Origin: Aeromicrobium sp. PE09-221
Lineage (GTDB): Bacteria; Actinomycetota; Actinomycetes; Propionibacteriales; Nocardioidaceae
Direction of reading: 5' to 3'
Assembly (NCBI RefSeq): GCF_002174305.1
Contig: NZ_MIJB01000028.1
Coordinates: 1-64,000, forward strand
Length of the DNA: 64,000 nucleotides
The position numbers were made by a program, and so were the translations under genes. The stretch's first letter is position 1; every line of letters starts with the position of its first letter. Below are positions 61,369 to 64,000 of the stretch, in pieces. A model generated the notes under the pieces. The model made no database searches and was not told the origin of the DNA. It saw nothing but the letters and a program-made list of their open reading frames with translations.

Positions 61369-62876
61369 CCGCACGATCCTCATCGCTCAACGCCGACCGG
61401 CGTTCCCTCGACCTCCACGAGATCGCCGGAGGAGCGGTCGACCTCGTCGTGATCGGCGGGGGCGTCACCGGTACGGGCGTGGCCCTCGACGCCGCCACGC
61501 GCGGGCTCTCCGTCGTGCTGCTCGAGGCCCACGACCTCGCCTTCGGCACGAGCCGCTGGAGCTCCAAGCTCGTGCACGGGGGATTACGCTATCTCGGCAC
61601 GGGTGATGTCGACGTCGCCTATGAGAGCGCGATCGAACGGCACCATCTGATGACCACGATCGCCCCGCATCTCATCCGGCCGCTGCCCAATGTCTTCCCC
61701 GAGCTCCCGTCAATGGACCGCAAGCACGCCGCGCTGGTGCGGGCCGGGCATTGGGGCGGCGATGCCTTGCGCCGCGCGGCGAGGACCCCCGGCACCCTGC
61801 TGCCGCGACCTGATCGCATCGACGCGGCGACGGTCGAACGCTACACGCCGGCGGTCCGCCGCGACGGACTGCGCGGCGGACTCCGCTTCTGGGACGGCCA
61901 GCTCGTCGACGACGCGAGGCTCGTCGTCGCCATCGCCCGGACCGCCGCCTACCACGGTGCCCGCATCCTCACCCGCTGCCGGGTGATGTCGGCATCGGCC
62001 GCCGGTGTACGGATACGGGACGAGCTGAGCGGATCCGAGTTCGACCTCGCGGCGCGGGCGGTCGTCAACGCGGCGGGCGTCTGGGCGGGCACGCTCGCGC
62101 GCGACATCTCGCTACGCCCGAGCCGAGGCACCCATCTGGTGATGCCGCAGCACGCCTTCGGCGGACTCACCGCATCGCTCATGGTGCCGATCCCGGGGTC
62201 GACCACCCGCTTCGTCTTCGCATTGCCCGCTCCCCACGGCCGGGTCTACGTGGGATTGACCGACGAGGAGGCTCCCGGACCCATCCCCGATGTCCCGCAG
62301 GCATCGGAGGATGAGATCGACTTCCTGCTCGACACCATCGGACTCGCCCTCGAACGCCCGGTCACCCGCGCCGACCTGCTGGGCACGTTCTCCGGCCTGC
62401 GCCCGCTGCTCGACGCGGGGGAGGCCAGCAGCGCCGATGTCTCCCGGCGGCATGTCGTGCAGCGCGGCAGCGACGGCGTGATCACCGTCGTCGGAGGCAA
62501 GCTCACCACGTATCGGCGGATGGCCCAGGACGCCGTGGACCTTGCGATCCGGGACACCGGCCTGACCGCGGGACCGTGCGTCACCCGGCGCGTGCCCCTC
62601 GTGGGCGCGGGACCGGAACGCGACCCGCGGGTCTCGGGCGAACTGCTGCGTCGCTTCGGGAGCGAGGCCGGAGCGGTCCTCGACTCCTCGCCCGGCCTGG
62701 GTGAGCCGATCGCCGAAGGCATCGACGTCAGCCGGGCGGAGCTGCGCTTCTCCGTCCGCCATGAGGGGGCGTCGACCATCGGCGACCTGCTCGACCGGCG
62801 CACCCGGATCGGTCTGGTGGCGGCCGATCGGGCACGTGCCGAGGACGCGGCGCGAAAGGCGCTCGAGGAGGGCTGA
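61365..62876 (+). CDS. glpD: Glycerol-3-phosphate dehydrogenase, FAD-dependent
   Basis: A 503-aa membrane-associated flavoenzyme oxidising glycerol-3-phosphate to dihydroxyacetone phosphate. It has the N-terminal dinucleotide fold VIGGGVTGTGVALDAATRG (about residues 26-44), FGTSRWSSKLVHGGLRYL (substrate/FAD loop) and a C-terminal helical domain. GTG 61365 overlaps the TetR stop. With the FAD-oxidase and DAG kinase it forms a glycerolipid module in the same gene order as I recall for Rv2249c-Rv2252. Confidence 0.94.
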   Translation: MTARSSSLNADRRSLDLHEIAGGAVDLVVIGGGVTGTGVALDAATRGLSVVLLEAHDLAFGTSRWSSKLVHGGLRYLGTGDVDVAYESAIERHHLMTTIAPHLIRPLPNVFPELPSMDRKHAALVRAGHWGGDALRRAARTPGTLLPRPDRIDAATVERYTPAVRRDGLRGGLRFWDGQLVDDARLVVAIARTAAYHGARILTRCRVMSASAAGVRIRDELSGSEFDLAARAVVNAAGVWAGTLARDISLRPSRGTHLVMPQHAFGGLTASLMVPIPGSTTRFVFALPAPHGRVYVGLTDEEAPGPIPDVPQASEDEIDFLLDTIGLALERPVTRADLLGTFSGLRPLLDAGEASSADVSRRHVVQRGSDGVITVVGGKLTTYRRMAQDAVDLAIRDTGLTAGPCVTRRVPLVGAGPERDPRVSGELLRRFGSEAGAVLDSSPGLGEPIAEGIDVSRAELRFSVRHEGASTIGDLLDRRTRIGLVAADRARAEDAARKALEEG

Positions 62877-62888
62877 GATGATGCCGCG

Positions 62889-63602
62889 ATGGACGACTCG
62901 CTTACCGCAGACCACCGCGACCGCCTTCGGGCGGCGGGGGTGCAGGCCTCCCGAGTGGACTCGCTCGTCGTCCGGCGGGTCACCGAGGGACTGCCGGAAT
63001 GGTGGCACGGTCTCGGCAATGCCCTGTACCTCGCACCCGGTGCGCGGGTTCCTGAGGCGGTGCTCGGTGAGCTCATGCTCATCCCGATGCACCGCGCCCT
63101 CGTGGTGGTCGGCGGTCCGATGGATCACCTCGTCTCCCTGTTACTCGGAGGGGACGACGCCACCGTCTTCCTCGACGAGCGGGTCGTGCTGACGGCGGGT
63201 GAGGTGTATTGCGGTGCGGGCTCGTCGATCGTGCTGCACGGTCCGGTGCTCGCGACCCGTTGTGCCGTGATCGACGCGCGCAACGGAGGCAGCATCGTGG
63301 CCGCCGGCGACCAGCTGTGGGCCGCGAATGTCTACCTGGCCACCGACGACATGCACCGGCTCGCCGACCGCGTGAGCGGTGAGCGGTTGAACCCCTTCGG
63401 GGCATCGATCCGCCTCGGTGAGCACGTGTGGTTGTGTCGCGACGCGGTGGTGAGCGGACACGTCGAGATCGGCGATGGCGCGTGCGTGGCGATGCGCGCG
63501 GTCGTCCGTAATCAGAAGGTTCCCGCCCACAGCGTCGTCGGCGGAGTCCCGGCGCGGGTGCTGCGTGATGAGGTGCGCTGGGATGACGACGACCTGCCCT
63601 GA
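62889..63602 (+). CDS. Left-handed beta-helix (hexapeptide) acyltransferase-like protein
   Basis: A 237-aa protein. Its C-terminal half has repeated hexapeptide-like turns (VWLCRDAVVSGHVEIGDGACV, split VWLCRDAVVSGH and VEIGDGACVAM) ending in the diagnostic VPAHSVVGGVPARVLR of acetyltransferases. The N-terminal 110 residues are less typical. The likely His is in the DDMHRLADR segment. It may acetylate a sugar or cell-wall precursor. It begins 12 bases after glpD and may be co-transcribed. Confidence 0.85.
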   Translation: MDDSLTADHRDRLRAAGVQASRVDSLVVRRVTEGLPEWWHGLGNALYLAPGARVPEAVLGELMLIPMHRALVVVGGPMDHLVSLLLGGDDATVFLDERVVLTAGEVYCGAGSSIVLHGPVLATRCAVIDARNGGSIVAAGDQLWAANVYLATDDMHRLADRVSGERLNPFGASIRLGEHVWLCRDAVVSGHVEIGDGACVAMRAVVRNQKVPAHSVVGGVPARVLRDEVRWDDDDLP

Positions 63603-63614
63603 GCGGTTCGATCG

Positions 63615-63706
63615 GGTGGTGAGCTGGGGGATGACTCACCACCTCACGCCCACGCGAACGTGGGATATCTCACCGTCCCCGACGTGACCGTCTCGGATGG
63701 TGAGAT
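63615..63706 (+). other. Cluster of three hairpins upstream of the metQ-like gene
   Basis: Hairpin 1: GGTGGTGAG (63615-63623) with CTCACCACC (63635-63643). Hairpin 2: CCCACG-CGAA-CGTGGG (63649-63664). Hairpin 3: ATCTCACC (63667-63674) with GGTGAGAT (63699-63706). Hairpins 1 and 3 share the GGTGAG/CTCACC core, so alternative pairings between them are possible. The first may terminate the upstream gene. Confidence 0.55.
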
Positions 63707-63809
63707 CGGTGGGCCGACGCGTCGTGGCATTCGTACGGTCGATGTCTGGCCGCGCCACTAGCGCGGCGATGCTCCCCACCGGCCATGAGCCGTGCACGAA
63801 AGGACGTCC

Positions 63810-64000
63810 ATGTCGGACCAGAACCTCATCGAAGCGCCCAAGAAGCGCACCGGGCTCATCATCGCGATCGTCGTCGTGGTGGTGGCCCTCATCGCCGCCG
63901 GTGTCTTCGCCCTGACGCGGGGCGGCGACGAGGAGACGGTGCGCATCGGCGTCGTCGGTGCGAGCGATCCTTACTGGGAGACCTACAAGGAGGCCGCCGC
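63810..64000 (+). CDS. MetQ/NlpA-family substrate-binding protein, 5' part
   Basis: The first 63 residues of a protein cut by the window end: cytoplasmic start, one membrane helix (about residues 15-36) and the beginning of an NlpA-type binding domain (VRIGVVGASDPYWETYKEAA). NlpA-family proteins bind methionine or related ligands for ABC importers. An uncleaved N-terminal helix instead of a lipobox in the visible part is unusual but also seen in some corynebacterial relatives. AAAGGA precedes ATG 63810. No S-box is visible in front of it. Confidence 0.75.
   Translation, partial: MSDQNLIEAPKKRTGLIIAIVVVVVALIAAGVFALTRGGDEETVRIGVVGASDPYWETYKEAA

Overview
This is a high-GC chromosomal window from an actinobacterium, most likely of the order Mycobacteriales (Corynebacteriales). 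Pointers to that order are a complete mce lipid-import operon with mce-associated genes, a paired FAD-oxidoreductase/methyltransferase for 10-methyl (tuberculostearic-type) fatty acids, a DAG-kinase/FAD-oxidase/TetR/glpD cluster in the same order as I recall for Rv2252-Rv2249c of M. tuberculosis, a DUF3263 + LytR_C gene pair, a DUF222-HNH (13E12-type) gene and a CIRCE-controlled groEL ending in a GGMGF-type tail. I cannot name the genus from sequence alone.

Layout. 1-1.45 kb: four small unrecognised genes beside tRNA-Phe, resembling the end of an integrated element. 1.6-9 kb: tRNA-Phe, tRNA-Asp and tRNA-Glu, a nitroreductase, a frameshifted small gene, a four-gene osmoprotectant (OpuC/ProU type) ABC transporter and GluQ-RS. 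9-13.8 kb: metallopeptidase, pirin, tmsA-tmsB and exonuclease III. 13.8-20.2 kb (minus strand): Mrp Na+/H+ antiporter operon mrpA(B)-C-D-E-F-G. 20.3-23.5 kb: membrane protein, DEDDh exonuclease, PNPOx-like protein and a PucR-type regulator divergent from the next operon. 23.8-34.4 kb: the mce operon, ten tightly overlapping genes, whose first gene is an ATPase-permease fusion (MceG-like plus YrbEA). 34.5-45.2 kb: MpaB-like oxygenase/TetR pair, MHS transporter, ABC ATPase + TauE, acyl-CoA dehydrogenase + purU, two decayed genes, AI-2E family exporter, ung and an MFS transporter. 45.5-56 kb: two CNNM/CBS proteins, otsA, DUF3263, LytR_C, otsB, a SAM-I riboswitch followed by thrC-like + CysO-like genes, cspA and groEL. 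56-64 kb: M23 peptidase, DUF222-HNH, dagK/FAD-oxidase/TetR/glpD, a hexapeptide transferase and the start of a MetQ-like gene cut by the window end.

The most interesting locus is 51.5-53.3 kb. A textbook S-box riboswitch sits directly on the ribosome binding site of a threonine-synthase-like gene, and the next gene encodes a CysO-like sulfur carrier whose C-terminal diglycine is followed by an encoded cysteine. The regulation fits homocysteine/methionine synthesis using a protein thiocarboxylate better than threonine synthesis. The 3' end of the carrier gene is itself tandemly repeated.

The intergenic DNA is rich in long hairpins. One family occurs twice (6.2 kb and 10.0-10.15 kb), the second copy interrupted by about 80 bp. 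A second pair of diverged palindromes lies at 34.4-34.5 kb. A 75-bp direct repeat between mrpC and mrpD duplicates the mrpD ribosome binding site and start. Three genes are decayed: a frameshifted small gene, a Uma2 endonuclease and a CaCA antiporter tail. No CRISPR array, rRNA or intact insertion sequence was seen.
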